Origin: Kiritimatiellia bacterium
GTDB lineage: Bacteria > Verrucomicrobiota > Kiritimatiellia > RFP12 > UBA3636
Assembly (NCBI GenBank): GCA_017648065.1
Contig: JAGCJJ010000084.1
Location: forward strand, 1-48,949
DNA length: 48,949 nt
Direction: 5' to 3'
This document shows, in pieces, positions 13,053 to 21,844 of the stretch (the first letter of the stretch is position 1; every line of letters starts with the position of its first letter). The notes under the pieces were generated by a model. The model was given only the letters and a program-made list of their open reading frames with translations, searched no databases and was not told where the DNA came from. The position numbers were made by a program, and so were the translations under genes.

Positions 13053-13232
13053 CAAATAAAATTTACTTATTACAAGTTTTAGTAAAGAAAATTGATGGTA
13101 AATCGCAACCACAGTCCAAAATATGCCTATTTAATGCCAATTTTGCCTAAATTAACCGCCTAAACTCTAGTTTTTTCGTCTAATTACCTCATGCCATATT
13201 CATATTTCTAAAAAACCATTCGTGTATGTTCA

Positions 13233-13262
13233 TTGACTCAATATAAAGCATCGTGCTATAAT
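13233..13262 (+). promoter_or_regulatory. Promoter of the secreted glycosidase-like gene
   Basis: TTGACT (13233-13238), 18-bp spacer, TATAAT (13257-13262) with TGC immediately before the -10. The GTGCTATAAT string is the same as in the rarA promoter. The ATG follows at 13309. Confidence 0.8.
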
Positions 13263-13308
13263 TTAACTAGTTAGCTTATCATACAACACCATTAAATGCA
13301 TTTTATCT

Positions 13309-16300
13309 ATGAAACATATTTTAACTCTTTTAATTTTATCTGTAGCATACTCTGCTCTTGCATTTTTACCACCTATTGATACACGAGCAGGAGTAAGAGT
13401 AGAAATTGAATCATTCCCTCAGAAGACTGAACGCAATGGGAAAAATCCATACGACTGGCCATTAGGCGTTACCGAAGTAACTGCGAATGCCCCACGTTCC
13501 TTTCCTGTAATTCTTGAAAATATTACAGACAATACTATTTCTGGGAAATTAGAAGTTTGGATGAATGACGATTGGTCTGTCTCTGGGCCTCAAGGACAAC
13601 TCTCTCTCGCACCAAATGAAACCAAAAAGCTAATGTTCTCTGGCACAGCAAATTCACAAGCACTTAATGCCCTATACCCTGTTCATGCACGTTTTACCCC
13701 AACTTACACACCAATAAGCGAAGCTCCTCATGCTATCGCTATTTTTATGCTCAAAGGAGCAAAGACTTATCAACAAACAGTGGCAACAACAAAACGCACA
13801 CAGACTCCACAAACAACAGAAGAGGAATGGATTAAACGTGAACAAATCGCTCTTTCAGCAGCAAAGGCTGCTCTAATCTCTGGTTCAAATGGAACAAATG
13901 GATGGAAACTGGCAACATCAGATATTAACTATGGCGCAGGCGTAGCTTATGGTGAGCATGGCCTTATTGATGGAGCGCTGGCATTTACAGATGGCACACG
14001 CTCTATCGTATTTCGTGGTTTTACAGCAACTGTTGAAACAAATGAAAATACACCTCATCTAGAGGCACATGCCATTATAAAAGAAAAAAATGGCACCTTA
14101 CAAATTTCATGGTCTCTTCCTGATATTAAACGCAACAAGGCTGGTTACCCAAGAATCGTTGACCTGGCAATTGGTGCTGCTTCTGAAAAACCATATCGCG
14201 TCTACTTTGGATTTGGCAATGTAATTGAAAATCCTAAAAAATTCAATATAATAGCTAATGGCTTTGAGCTTTCTACTCGCCATGTTGGTGCTGACTATGA
14301 AAATGGGCTTTCTATTGTACAAGCTGTAGATGTTGTTCCTGATGGGCTTGTGTGCGATGGGAAGAATGGGCTATTCTCTATTCATGCACATCACGAAGCC
14401 ACATTTACATTTATTCCTTCTTCAAAGGGAGCTTTTGATGCAGCAAGACGCTTTCGTGCTGTTGCAGGATACAAGCGCAGCCCTGGTTTAGATGCACTTG
14501 GTTCAAGAATGTGCCTTGACCAATGGGAAGGAGATTATGAAGAAAATGCCAAAAATCTTGCACTTGCAGCTAAATATGGCCTAAATGATTCAATTTTTGT
14601 TAAACACGTTTGGCAGCGTTGGGGATATGACTATCGCTTACCTGAAATCTTTCCTCCTGCGGGCAACCAATCTAAATTTAAAGCAATGCGCCAAGCATGC
14701 AAAGATGCCGGCATTCTCTTTTGCTTGCATGACAACTATACCGACATCTATCCAGACTGCGAGGGCTTCTCATACAATTTGACTGTATTTAATTTGGACA
14801 GCACACCTCAGCTTGCATGGTTCAACCCATATCGTTATGCTCAATCATATCGCTGGGCACCACATGCATTCCACCCTTGGTGTCTTAGAAATGCAAAGCT
14901 TTTGAAAAAAGCATTTGACCCTGAAGCCATTTTTATTGATGTACTCACAGCACACTGCCCTTTTGATTATTTAGACAGAGACGGACAATTCCACTCAAAA
15001 AATGAGACATCAAAAAATTGGGGGCGTGCCTTTGATGTATATCGCGAAGGATTTGAGCGTACCAATGCTGTATGCATTAGCGAAGCAGGACAAGACCACC
15101 TGATTGGAACTGTAGATGGAGCACAAAGCGACCATTTTCAGGCAGAGAAAATTTTAGGAAACAAATCAAATTTTGCAGATAGCGAGCGCACACCATGGCA
15201 CGATATAGTTTCGCACGGATATTTTGTTCTCTTCGCAGGTGGTTTAGGAGGTCGCTACCAAGAAGAGAGATGGCACGAAGGAGGCAATGCTGATTTACAT
15301 GGCTATGGTTCAGACGATTATCTTTCTAACACCATTATTGGTGGACGTAATCCTATGAGTGATGGTCCATTCTCACGTAATGCTGTAAAAACTTATTGGT
15401 TACAGCATGATATATGTGCAAAACTGGGGCAAGCTGAATTTCTTGATTTAAAGTATGAAGGCAACATCCATCGTCAACACTCATTCTTTTCAAACAATGG
15501 CGAAGTTTGGGTAAATCGTGACACAAAAAGTGTATGGAAATTAGATAACGGCATTACTCTGCCACCATACGGATACTATGCACGCATTGGAGAAACCGAG
15601 AGCTACATAGCAGAAAAAAATGGCATTCGCTATGCGATGGCAAACTCACCAAATCGCATATTCGTGGATGCACGTACACCAGCTGCGGATCCACTCACAA
15701 CACCTATTACTAAGCCTTTAAATGCAGAACGTATTACAGAGAATCGTATCCGAATAAAACTTTCATGGGAGACTAGAGCACCTCTCAAAGAACACTTAAC
15801 ATTTGTGCATATTTGCGACCAAGATGCTCCATTTGATGGAATCGTATTTCATGGTTCGATATCAAAAGAAACGAAAATTCTAAGAAAAGTCGGGAAGCAC
15901 GAGACTGCAATTAATATTTTAATACCAGAGGAAACTCCTGCAGGAACTTACGCTATACGCTATGGTGTATGGAATCCAATTACAGGACAACGCCATATCA
16001 TTGCTGGAGCACCAACGGACAGCACTATGCGTGCAAAAGGAGGAACTCTTAAAATTGAGCGAGACAGTAGCAAAATATCCAACATAATTTGGCAACCAGA
16101 AACCTCAAAAAGCGAAATAATCAAAGATAAATTACTTGGTTCAAATTATGATAGTGAGATAATGGATTTTGGAAAAATAAAAACTAATGGATCATTCAAA
16201 TTTGAAAATTGGGTTATCACACCTCTTCCAAATTCCAGACCATTTTTTGCAGAGATTGACCTTGCCACATTCGGAGCTTCTGGTAAATGCGTAAAACGAG

Positions 16301-16437
16301 TTGAGGCAATAGATGCAGAAGCCGATGCCAAACAGCCAGAATGGATTCAAAAAGGTGATAAACTTATGTTAAATTGCGATGCAAAAGCATTCGCATATCG
16401 CATACATATTTCTCCACAAGTCTGGGGAAGCAATTGA
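13309..16437 (+). CDS. Secreted glycoside hydrolase-like protein (TIM barrel)
   Basis: 1042 residues with a signal peptide (MKHILTLLILSVAYSALA, cleavage likely before FLPP). Layout: an N-terminal Ig-like domain (about 25-155, PVILENITDNTISGKLEVW), a beta-sandwich (about 180-385), a TIM-barrel region (about 395-760) and a C-terminal beta domain (about 790-915, VHICDQDAPFDG...AGTYAIRYGVWNP) like those at the end of DUF4832-type proteins. In the barrel, the Asp in AIFIDVLT followed by the Glu in VCISEAGQD sits where retaining glycosidases of the GH101/GH36-like group place nucleophile and acid/base. That assignment is inference and no family is certain. Substrate is unknown. It has a strong promoter and is monocistronic or leads into the permease gene. 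Confidence 0.7.
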   Translation: MKHILTLLILSVAYSALAFLPPIDTRAGVRVEIESFPQKTERNGKNPYDWPLGVTEVTANAPRSFPVILENITDNTISGKLEVWMNDDWSVSGPQGQLSLAPNETKKLMFSGTANSQALNALYPVHARFTPTYTPISEAPHAIAIFMLKGAKTYQQTVATTKRTQTPQTTEEEWIKREQIALSAAKAALISGSNGTNGWKLATSDINYGAGVAYGEHGLIDGALAFTDGTRSIVFRGFTATVETNENTPHLEAHAIIKEKNGTLQISWSLPDIKRNKAGYPRIVDLAIGAASEKPYRVYFGFGNVIENPKKFNIIANGFELSTRHVGADYENGLSIVQAVDVVPDGLVCDGKNGLFSIHAHHEATFTFIPSSKGAFDAARRFRAVAGYKRSPGLDALGSRMCLDQWEGDYEENAKNLALAAKYGLNDSIFVKHVWQRWGYDYRLPEIFPPAGNQSKFKAMRQACKDAGILFCLHDNYTDIYPDCEGFSYNLTVFNLDSTPQLAWFNPYRYAQSYRWAPHAFHPWCLRNAKLLKKAFDPEAIFIDVLTAHCPFDYLDRDGQFHSKNETSKNWGRAFDVYREGFERTNAVCISEAGQDHLIGTVDGAQSDHFQAEKILGNKSNFADSERTPWHDIVSHGYFVLFAGGLGGRYQEERWHEGGNADLHGYGSDDYLSNTIIGGRNPMSDGPFSRNAVKTYWLQHDICAKLGQAEFLDLKYEGNIHRQHSFFSNNGEVWVNRDTKSVWKLDNGITLPPYGYYARIGETESYIAEKNGIRYAMANSPNRIFVDARTPAADPLTTPITKPLNAERITENRIRIKLSWETRAPLKEHLTFVHICDQDAPFDGIVFHGSISKETKILRKVGKHETAINILIPEETPAGTYAIRYGVWNPITGQRHIIAGAPTDSTMRAKGGTLKIERDSSKISNIIWQPETSKSEIIKDKLLGSNYDSEIMDFGKIKTNGSFKFENWVITPLPNSRPFFAEIDLATFGASGKCVKRVEAIDAEADAKQPEWIQKGDKLMLNCDAKAFAYRIHISPQVWGSN

Positions 16438-16483
16438 AGTTTATTAAGTTTATTATCGCTATTAACCGAAATTAGGTTAAATG

Positions 16484-16513
16484 TTGTACTCATATCTCTA
16501 TTTATGATAAAAT
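16484..16513 (+). promoter_or_regulatory. Promoter of dppB-like gene
   Basis: TTGTAC (16484-16489), 18-bp spacer, TAAAAT (16508-16513) preceded by TGA. The ATG at 16562 is about 45 nt downstream of the expected start. An inverted repeat TTAACC/GGTTAA just upstream (about 16460-16480) may be a weak terminator of the preceding gene. Confidence 0.6.
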
Positions 16514-16561
16514 ACAACCATCAAAACACAATCAGCGCTAATATGTTTTAATGGCATTTTA

Positions 16562-17482
16562 ATGAAAAAATATATTCTTAAACGACTTTTACAGCTAATC
16601 CCAACTTTATTTGGTGTGGCACTAATTACATTTATTTTATTTAATGTAGTTGGTGGCTCTCCTGCTCTATTGGTATTAGGTAAAAACGCCACCGCTGAAG
16701 CAATTGCAGAATATGATCATATCCATGGATATGATAAGCCATTAATTGTACAGTTTTTCTATTTTATTGGAGATTTAGTAAGCGGAGATTGGGGTGAGTC
16801 CATTGACTACCAACAACCTGTCTTAGATGTGCTCAAAAATGGAGTTTTAATTTCTCTTTCTCTCACACTTCCTATACTTGTTATTGGCACATTTGTAGCT
16901 ATTGGCATAAGCCTTATTTGTGCTGCATTCGCAGGGAAATGGCAAGACAAGATAGCGCTTGCTGGCACAACAATGCTCATGAGCGTAAACTATGTAATTT
17001 GGGTTACTGCTGGCCAATACTTTTTAGCTTATAAATTAAAACTATTCCCTATTTGGGGCTATGAAAATTGGACCTATCTTTGCTTACCAGTAATTATAGG
17101 CGTAATCAATGGACTTGGTGGCGATGTGCGCTTTTATCGAACTGTGATTATGGACGAAATTAATAAACCTCATGTTAGAACTGCCATTGCAAAAGGCTTA
17201 CGCCCTACTTACATCTTATTAAAGCATGTATTACGCAACAGTCTAATTCCTATCACTACAAATATTAGCCTATCAATTCCTTTCTTATTCACTGGCAGTA
17301 TTCTTCTGGAAAGCTTTTATGGCATTCCTGGGCTTGGTGGCATTGGCTTAAATGCAGTAAATTCTTCAGATATTGCAATGGTGCGTGCTGTTGTTATTAT
17401 TGGAGCTATCCTTTATCAACTTTCAAATCTAATTTCCGACATAGTTTATGCTTGGTTAGACCCACGCATAAGAATGAAATAG
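16562..17482 (+). CDS. ABC transporter permease, DppB/OppB/YejB type
   Basis: 306 residues, an inner-membrane permease of the peptide/nickel importer family. N-terminal signature IIe-rich YILKRLLQLIPTLFGVALITFILF, then a BPD_transp_1 domain with about six TM segments. The EAA loop is present (VRTAIAKGLRPTYILLKHVLRNSLIP) and the family's GSILLESFYGIPGLGGIGLNAV segment follows. The usual partners (DppC permease, two ATPases, substrate-binding protein) are absent here; the next gene, 10 bp downstream, is a glycosyltransferase. The partners must be encoded elsewhere, or the gene is a relic. Substrate is unknown. Confidence 0.88.
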   Translation: MKKYILKRLLQLIPTLFGVALITFILFNVVGGSPALLVLGKNATAEAIAEYDHIHGYDKPLIVQFFYFIGDLVSGDWGESIDYQQPVLDVLKNGVLISLSLTLPILVIGTFVAIGISLICAAFAGKWQDKIALAGTTMLMSVNYVIWVTAGQYFLAYKLKLFPIWGYENWTYLCLPVIIGVINGLGGDVRFYRTVIMDEINKPHVRTAIAKGLRPTYILLKHVLRNSLIPITTNISLSIPFLFTGSILLESFYGIPGLGGIGLNAVNSSDIAMVRAVVIIGAILYQLSNLISDIVYAWLDPRIRMK

Positions 17483-17492
17483 GATTCGCAAT

Positions 17493-18668
17493 ATGTCATC
17501 ATCACTTATCTCAATAATCATTCCAATATATAATGGTGCACAAACCATCAACAGATGTATTGCTTCACTTAAGAAACAAACTCTCAAGGCCTGCGAATTT
17601 ATTTTTATAGATGATGGTTCTACAGATAATACAGTAGAAAAATTTACTGAATTAACTAAAGGCGATTCTCGATTTGTTATATTAAAAATGGGACAACGCA
17701 CAGACCCATTTCAAGCACGAAAGAAAGGTATATTAGCCGCTTCTGGCAAATATATAATGTTCTTAGATGCAGACGATACTTTTGTAGAAAAAGGGTGCGA
17801 AATTGCATACAAAACAATCTCTACGAAAAATGTAGATATTGTTCTTTTTGGTTCAAAGCCTGTAAAGAGCGAAGGTACATCAAAAGAAGTATTTAACCAA
17901 TATAAACGTTATTTGAGATTTGAAGATAAAATTCGTGGTATTTATCGTTCTCACACAGAATGCTGCAAATTATATTTTCAAGAAAAAGGATTTGGTTTTT
18001 CTACATCGTTAGGTAAAAAGATTTTCTCTGCAGAATTATTAAAGCGAGTTATAAGCAGACTTGATTCTGATTTATATCTAGGATATGGTCAGGATTTGTT
18101 CCAGCTTATTGCAACAATGGAACAAGTAAATTCGATATATGCGAACAATAAGCTTGAGCTTTATAATTATTTTATTGGGGAAGGTGTTACACAGGCAGGT
18201 CAATCCACTATATCTATAGAAAAATACAAGAGAATCATTGCTTCGCATAATTCTTTCTTGGCAATAAATTCTTTTGTGGCAGGGTCTGAGTTTACTGAAC
18301 AAGAAAAATCATTGGCAATACACCATTCAAAGAAAAGCTTACTGGCTTCTGCACAAAAGCATTTATGGAATCTTTCTGATACAGACATTCCTCTAGGACT
18401 TTCACTTCTATATGAGGCTTGGGGAGACAATTATTTAGATGGGATCAGATTAACTGGCCAATTTGATCGCATTAAAAATGTAATTTTGGAGAACACATTA
18501 ATCTCAGAAAAAATCAGAAGTGATTTTCATCAAAAAGCAATATCAGTACTATTGGATAATGCTAAAGAATTGGAGCGAGATAGAAACTTATACAAAAACT
18601 CGATATCATACAAAATAGGTCTCTTTATTACTGCTCCATTTAGATGGATAGGTCGTTTTTTCTCATAA
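17493..18668 (+). CDS. Family 2 glycosyltransferase
   Basis: 391 residues. A GT-A fold is shown by SLISIIIPIYNGAQTINRCIASLKKQTL at the N-terminus, FIDDGSTDNT (nucleotide-sugar binding) and FLDADDTF (the DXD metal site). AGGA precedes the ATG. Roughly 200 C-terminal residues are not recognisable. The protein ends with a basic/hydrophobic helix (YKIGLFITAPFRWIGRFF) that the next gene's product also has, likely a membrane-surface anchor. Probably transfers a sugar in surface polysaccharide or lipid-linked glycan synthesis; acceptor and donor are unknown. DNA here is more AT-rich than the flanking housekeeping genes. It carries one copy of the GTGGCAGGGTCT word. Confidence 0.88.
   Translation: MSSSLISIIIPIYNGAQTINRCIASLKKQTLKACEFIFIDDGSTDNTVEKFTELTKGDSRFVILKMGQRTDPFQARKKGILAASGKYIMFLDADDTFVEKGCEIAYKTISTKNVDIVLFGSKPVKSEGTSKEVFNQYKRYLRFEDKIRGIYRSHTECCKLYFQEKGFGFSTSLGKKIFSAELLKRVISRLDSDLYLGYGQDLFQLIATMEQVNSIYANNKLELYNYFIGEGVTQAGQSTISIEKYKRIIASHNSFLAINSFVAGSEFTEQEKSLAIHHSKKSLLASAQKHLWNLSDTDIPLGLSLLYEAWGDNYLDGIRLTGQFDRIKNVILENTLISEKIRSDFHQKAISVLLDNAKELERDRNLYKNSISYKIGLFITAPFRWIGRFFS
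18276..18287 (+). repeat. GTGGCAGGGTCT dispersed word (exact)
   Basis: Exact 12-bp match, preceded by T, inside the first GT2 gene. The gene is on the same strand and reads it as Val-Ala-Gly-Ser. Confidence 0.65.
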
Positions 18669-18672
18669 CCGC

Positions 18673-19695
18673 ATGGATACAATTATGCAAAAGCCACTAA
18701 TTTCTATTATCATTCCAGTTTATAATGTAGAAAAGTATCTTCGCGAATGCTTGGATTCTGTGTTAAATCAAACTTTAACAAATTTTGAAGCAATATGCAT
18801 CAATGATGGGTCAACAGATTCCTCTCAAGCAATTCTTGATGAGTATGCTCAAAAGGACAATCGAATAAAGATTATTTCCAAGATTAATGGAGGATTAAGC
18901 AGCGCCAGAAATGTAGGCATAAACAATGCCAATGGAGAATATATTACATTTCTTGATAGCGACGACTATTTAACAAGTGATGCATTAAAAACATGCTTTG
19001 AAAAAGCTAAATGCGATCAATTAGACATACTTGTCTTTTGTGCAAAATCGTTTTGTGAGAATGGCATCTCTTCTTCATACGGAAAACAATATACTCTTTG
19101 CCCTTCCCAACTAACTGAAGTAATGACAGGTTCAGAGTTTTTGATTAAATCCTTAACATATAATAACCATATTGGCACTGCTCCAATAAAGCTATTTCGC
19201 ACAGACTTTCTAAAAGAAAATAATTTAAGGTTTATTGAAGGCATTTTGCATGAGGATGAACCATTCTATTATGAAGCTATCCTATTGGCAAAGCGAGTAA
19301 CTAAAATACAAAATCAATTTTATTGCCGCAGATATCGTTCTGACTCGATTACAACAACAAATAAAACCAGTAAGCATGTAATCGGGAAAATTGTTGCAAC
19401 TAATCGTATTTTAGAATTATCCAAGACTTTGAAATTATCTAATCAAGCTTTAGAAGCAACAATGACATTAATTTCAGCAATAGCAAATAATCTTGCAAGC
19501 GATTATTATTCACTAGATAATGAGGAGCAAGCAAAGCTCAATGCTCTCCCTTATGAGCAACAGCATTTTTTACAGTTTATGATTGGTCTAACGAATGGGA
19601 AAAGGCTAGCAATTGTAGAAAATTCGTTCTCATTCAAGCTAGGACTTGCATTAACAAAACCATTTAGAATTATTGCTAATCTTTTTAAGCACTAA
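18673..19695 (+). CDS. Family 2 glycosyltransferase
   Basis: 340 residues (336 if the ATG at 18685 is used; neither has a clear Shine-Dalgarno, though GGA lies before the second). GT-A core: PLISIIIPVYNVEKYLRECLDSVLNQTL, CINDGSTDSS, SKINGGLSSARNVGINNANG and the metal motif FLDSDDYL; a HEDEPFYYEA stretch typical of catalytic-base regions in this family follows. It ends with FKLGLALTKPFRIIANLFK, matching the tail of the upstream paralogue. The 4-bp gap to that gene implies co-expression, and the pair probably adds consecutive sugars to one glycan. Followed by a strong terminator. Confidence 0.9.
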   Translation: MDTIMQKPLISIIIPVYNVEKYLRECLDSVLNQTLTNFEAICINDGSTDSSQAILDEYAQKDNRIKIISKINGGLSSARNVGINNANGEYITFLDSDDYLTSDALKTCFEKAKCDQLDILVFCAKSFCENGISSSYGKQYTLCPSQLTEVMTGSEFLIKSLTYNNHIGTAPIKLFRTDFLKENNLRFIEGILHEDEPFYYEAILLAKRVTKIQNQFYCRRYRSDSITTTNKTSKHVIGKIVATNRILELSKTLKLSNQALEATMTLISAIANNLASDYYSLDNEEQAKLNALPYEQQHFLQFMIGLTNGKRLAIVENSFSFKLGLALTKPFRIIANLFKH

Positions 19696-19749
19696 TCGGA
19701 ATTTGGTTAAAGTTCCCACAAAACAAAATAATCACATACCTATAATACT

Positions 19750-19781
19750 AAAAAAGCGTGAGCCGAAGCCCACGCTTTTTT
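19750..19781. terminator. Bidirectional terminator between convergent genes
   Basis: Arms AAAAAGCGTG and CACGCTTTTT with a GCCGAAGC-type loop, between the end of the second GT2 gene (+) and the end of the ThuA-like gene (-). A and T runs on the two sides suit termination in both directions. Confidence 0.9.
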
Positions 19782-19786
19782 AGGAA

Positions 19787-20578
19787 TTATTCAGCCTTCT
19801 CGTGAAGGTCTTTTGTATCCAACTGCTTTAGAGGGTTAACTGTTGTAACTGTCTCTACTGGAGGATCGCAGTTCCAGCAATCTGTCTTCTGAGGTGGAAG
19901 AGTTGCAGCTGCCCAACGGCATGCATTCTGGATAACCTTTGCCACATCAGGATTGTTGTAGATTGGGAATGTCTCATGACCAGGTGAGAAGTAGAAAATC
20001 TTACCTGCACCGCGCTGGAATGTTACACCGCTACGGAAAACATTACCACCCTCATACCATGAGATAAATACGTCATGTGCATCATTTGGAATACCAAATG
20101 GCTCACCATACATCTCTGTATTAGGAACTACGAAGCTGTCAGGTACACCCTGTGTGATAGGATGCTGTTTGTCAATTACCCATACACGCTCCTTCTCACC
20201 AATCTCGCGCCAACGTAGTGAGCAGCTTGTACCCATCATACGCTTGAAGATCTTTGAGTAGTGACCAGAGTGTAGAACGATTAGACCCATACCCTGAAGA
20301 ACGCGTGTCTGAATGCGATCAACCAATGCGTCCTCAACCATGTGATGAGCGCAGTGACCCCACCATACCAATACGTCTGTATCATTTAGAACATCCTCTG
20401 GAAGACCCTGCTCTGGATCCTGTAGAGTTACAGCACGAATCTCTAGGTCATCTGCTGCAATATTGTCCTTAATTGCATTGTGAATTCCGTTTGGATAGAA
20501 CTGACGAATGTACTTTGCAGCAGCGCTGTCGCCTACCTCATGTACATACTCATTCCATACAGTTACTTTAATTGCCAT
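19787..20578 (-). CDS. ThuA-like protein (trehalose utilisation family)
   Basis: 263 residues of the ThuA domain, a class I glutamine-amidotransferase-like fold. Visible features: VTVWNEYVHE at the start, DVLVWWGHCAHHMV, GLIVLHSGHYSKIFKRMMGTSC, ERVWVIDKQHPITQGVP and GKIFYFSPGHETFPIYNNPDV. In rhizobia ThuA works with the dehydrogenase ThuB on trehalose-type disaccharides through 3-keto sugars, and here a Gfo/Idh/MocA dehydrogenase gene lies 33 bp upstream in the same unit. Related 3-keto-sugar chemistry is therefore plausible, but the substrate is inferred. AAAGGAAG precedes the ATG. A C-terminal tail (DCWNCDPPVE onward) is extra. Confidence 0.88.
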   Translation of the reverse strand: MAIKVTVWNEYVHEVGDSAAAKYIRQFYPNGIHNAIKDNIAADDLEIRAVTLQDPEQGLPEDVLNDTDVLVWWGHCAHHMVEDALVDRIQTRVLQGMGLIVLHSGHYSKIFKRMMGTSCSLRWREIGEKERVWVIDKQHPITQGVPDSFVVPNTEMYGEPFGIPNDAHDVFISWYEGGNVFRSGVTFQRGAGKIFYFSPGHETFPIYNNPDVAKVIQNACRWAAATLPPQKTDCWNCDPPVETVTTVNPLKQLDTKDLHEKAE

Positions 20579-20611
20579 AATTATACTTCCTTTGATTATA
20601 TTTTAACAAAA

Positions 20612-21715
20612 TTATTTCTTTGCCTTAGCCTTAGCTTTAGCTTTTGGCTGATTCAATAGGACCTCTTTGCCTGTCTGTGCTGACTTGTACATAGCATCAA
20701 GAATCTTAATCATATTGATACCCTGAATTGGCTCGAAGCATGGCTTTGCTTTGCCATCTAGTACATCAACAAAGTGTCTTAGGTTACGACGGTGACCATC
20801 ATCTGTTAGGTTACCTGCTAGACGGAAATCTGTTAGCTGACCATTATCCTCGCCATAGATCTCTAGCTCGTCGCCATTTAGCCAGTTGATACCAGCCTTT
20901 GTACCGCGTAGCTCAACGAAGCGCTGCTCCTTCTTAACGTTAGAAGCCCAGCTGAATTCAATCTGAAGAACTGCGCCATTGTCAAAACGGATTAGACCCA
21001 TTGCAAAGTCTTCAACGTCAAATGTGCCACCTGCCTTTGAATCACCGAACTTGCTGTTATCTGAGTCAGAAACTGTTGTCTTATCAAACTTTGTGAAGCA
21101 GTTACCCGATACAGAAACTGGTGTTGGGTTACCCATTAGCCAGATTGCAAGGTCAATCATGTGTACACCTAGGTCGATTAGTGGACCACCGCCAGACTGC
21201 TTCTTTGTTGTGAACCAACCACCAGCACCTGGGATACCACGGCGACGCTGCCAAGCGCAACGACCAGCATAAATATCACCCATGTTACCAGCCTCAATAA
21301 ACTTCTTAGCATAAGCTGAAGGATCTGTGAAGCGGTTGTTACGCATAATCATTAGGCGCTTGCCTGCCTTGTCAGCAGCTTCCTTCATTGCGATTGCCTT
21401 GTCTGGAGAAACAGCATCTGGCTTCTCACAGAATACGTGCTTACCTGCCTTGAATGCAGCAATTGCAATCTCGCTATGTAGATAGTTTGGTGTGCAGATA
21501 TCAACATAGTCAATATCCTTACGAGCTAGTAGCTTCTTGTATTCCTTGATTGGCTCTGCACCTGGGAAATGATCTGCAGCAAACTTTTCTGCGCGCTCTA
21601 GAATGATATCGCAAACTGCTACAACCTCTACACGTGGATCTTCCTTATAGAATGGAGAATGGCACCAATTAGCAATACCACCGCAACCAATAATACCTAC
21701 CTTATACTTTTTCAT
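20612..21715 (-). CDS. Gfo/Idh/MocA-family oxidoreductase
   Basis: 367-residue NAD(P)-dependent sugar or polyol dehydrogenase. Rossmann motif GIIGCGGIANW (residues 8-18), the EKP motif in FCEKPDAVSP, and the C-terminal substrate domain with GGGPLIDLGVHMIDLAIWLMG, which carries the usual Asp/His pair. Cytoplasmic, without a Tat or Sec signal. The last residues are an odd (Lys-Ala) run, KAKAKAKAKK, from near-repetitive codons. AAGGAA precedes the ATG, and a good promoter lies about 60 bp upstream. First gene of the unit with the ThuA-like gene; together they resemble the ThuB/ThuA pairing. Confidence 0.93.
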   Translation of the reverse strand: MKKYKVGIIGCGGIANWCHSPFYKEDPRVEVVAVCDIILERAEKFAADHFPGAEPIKEYKKLLARKDIDYVDICTPNYLHSEIAIAAFKAGKHVFCEKPDAVSPDKAIAMKEAADKAGKRLMIMRNNRFTDPSAYAKKFIEAGNMGDIYAGRCAWQRRRGIPGAGGWFTTKKQSGGGPLIDLGVHMIDLAIWLMGNPTPVSVSGNCFTKFDKTTVSDSDNSKFGDSKAGGTFDVEDFAMGLIRFDNGAVLQIEFSWASNVKKEQRFVELRGTKAGINWLNGDELEIYGEDNGQLTDFRLAGNLTDDGHRRNLRHFVDVLDGKAKPCFEPIQGINMIKILDAMYKSAQTGKEVLLNQPKAKAKAKAKK

Positions 21716-21780
21716 TATTATTCCTTTCTAATAGTTATTAAATTGACGAAAATACAAATTTTTTAACTTTATTTGTGTAA

Positions 21781-21810
21781 ATTTTACCATTAAATCTATA
21801 GTAGTATCAA
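21781..21810 (-). promoter_or_regulatory. Promoter of the Gfo/Idh-ThuA unit
   Basis: Minus strand: TTGATA (21805-21810), 18-bp spacer, TAAAAT (21781-21786) preceded by TGG. It gives a leader of about 60 nt before the ATG at 21715. Confidence 0.7.
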
Positions 21811-21844
21811 GATAAAAACAACCTTTACTTATCTATAAACAGAC

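Larger units (their letters stand above)
12966..13308. other. Divergent intergenic region rpmH / glycosidase gene
   Basis: A 343-bp AT-rich divergent region holding two promoters: one leftward for rpmH (13024-13052) and one rightward (13233-13262). In many bacteria oriC and dnaA lie next to rpmH. Here I see no TTATNCACA-type DnaA box cluster and no dnaA, so I do not call an origin. The central part (about 13060-13200) holds nothing else I recognise. Confidence 0.6.

Noticed and set aside
12966..13308. Possible oriC next to rpmH
   Set aside because: No cluster of TTATNCACA-type DnaA boxes, no dnaA gene, and two ordinary promoters explain the region.
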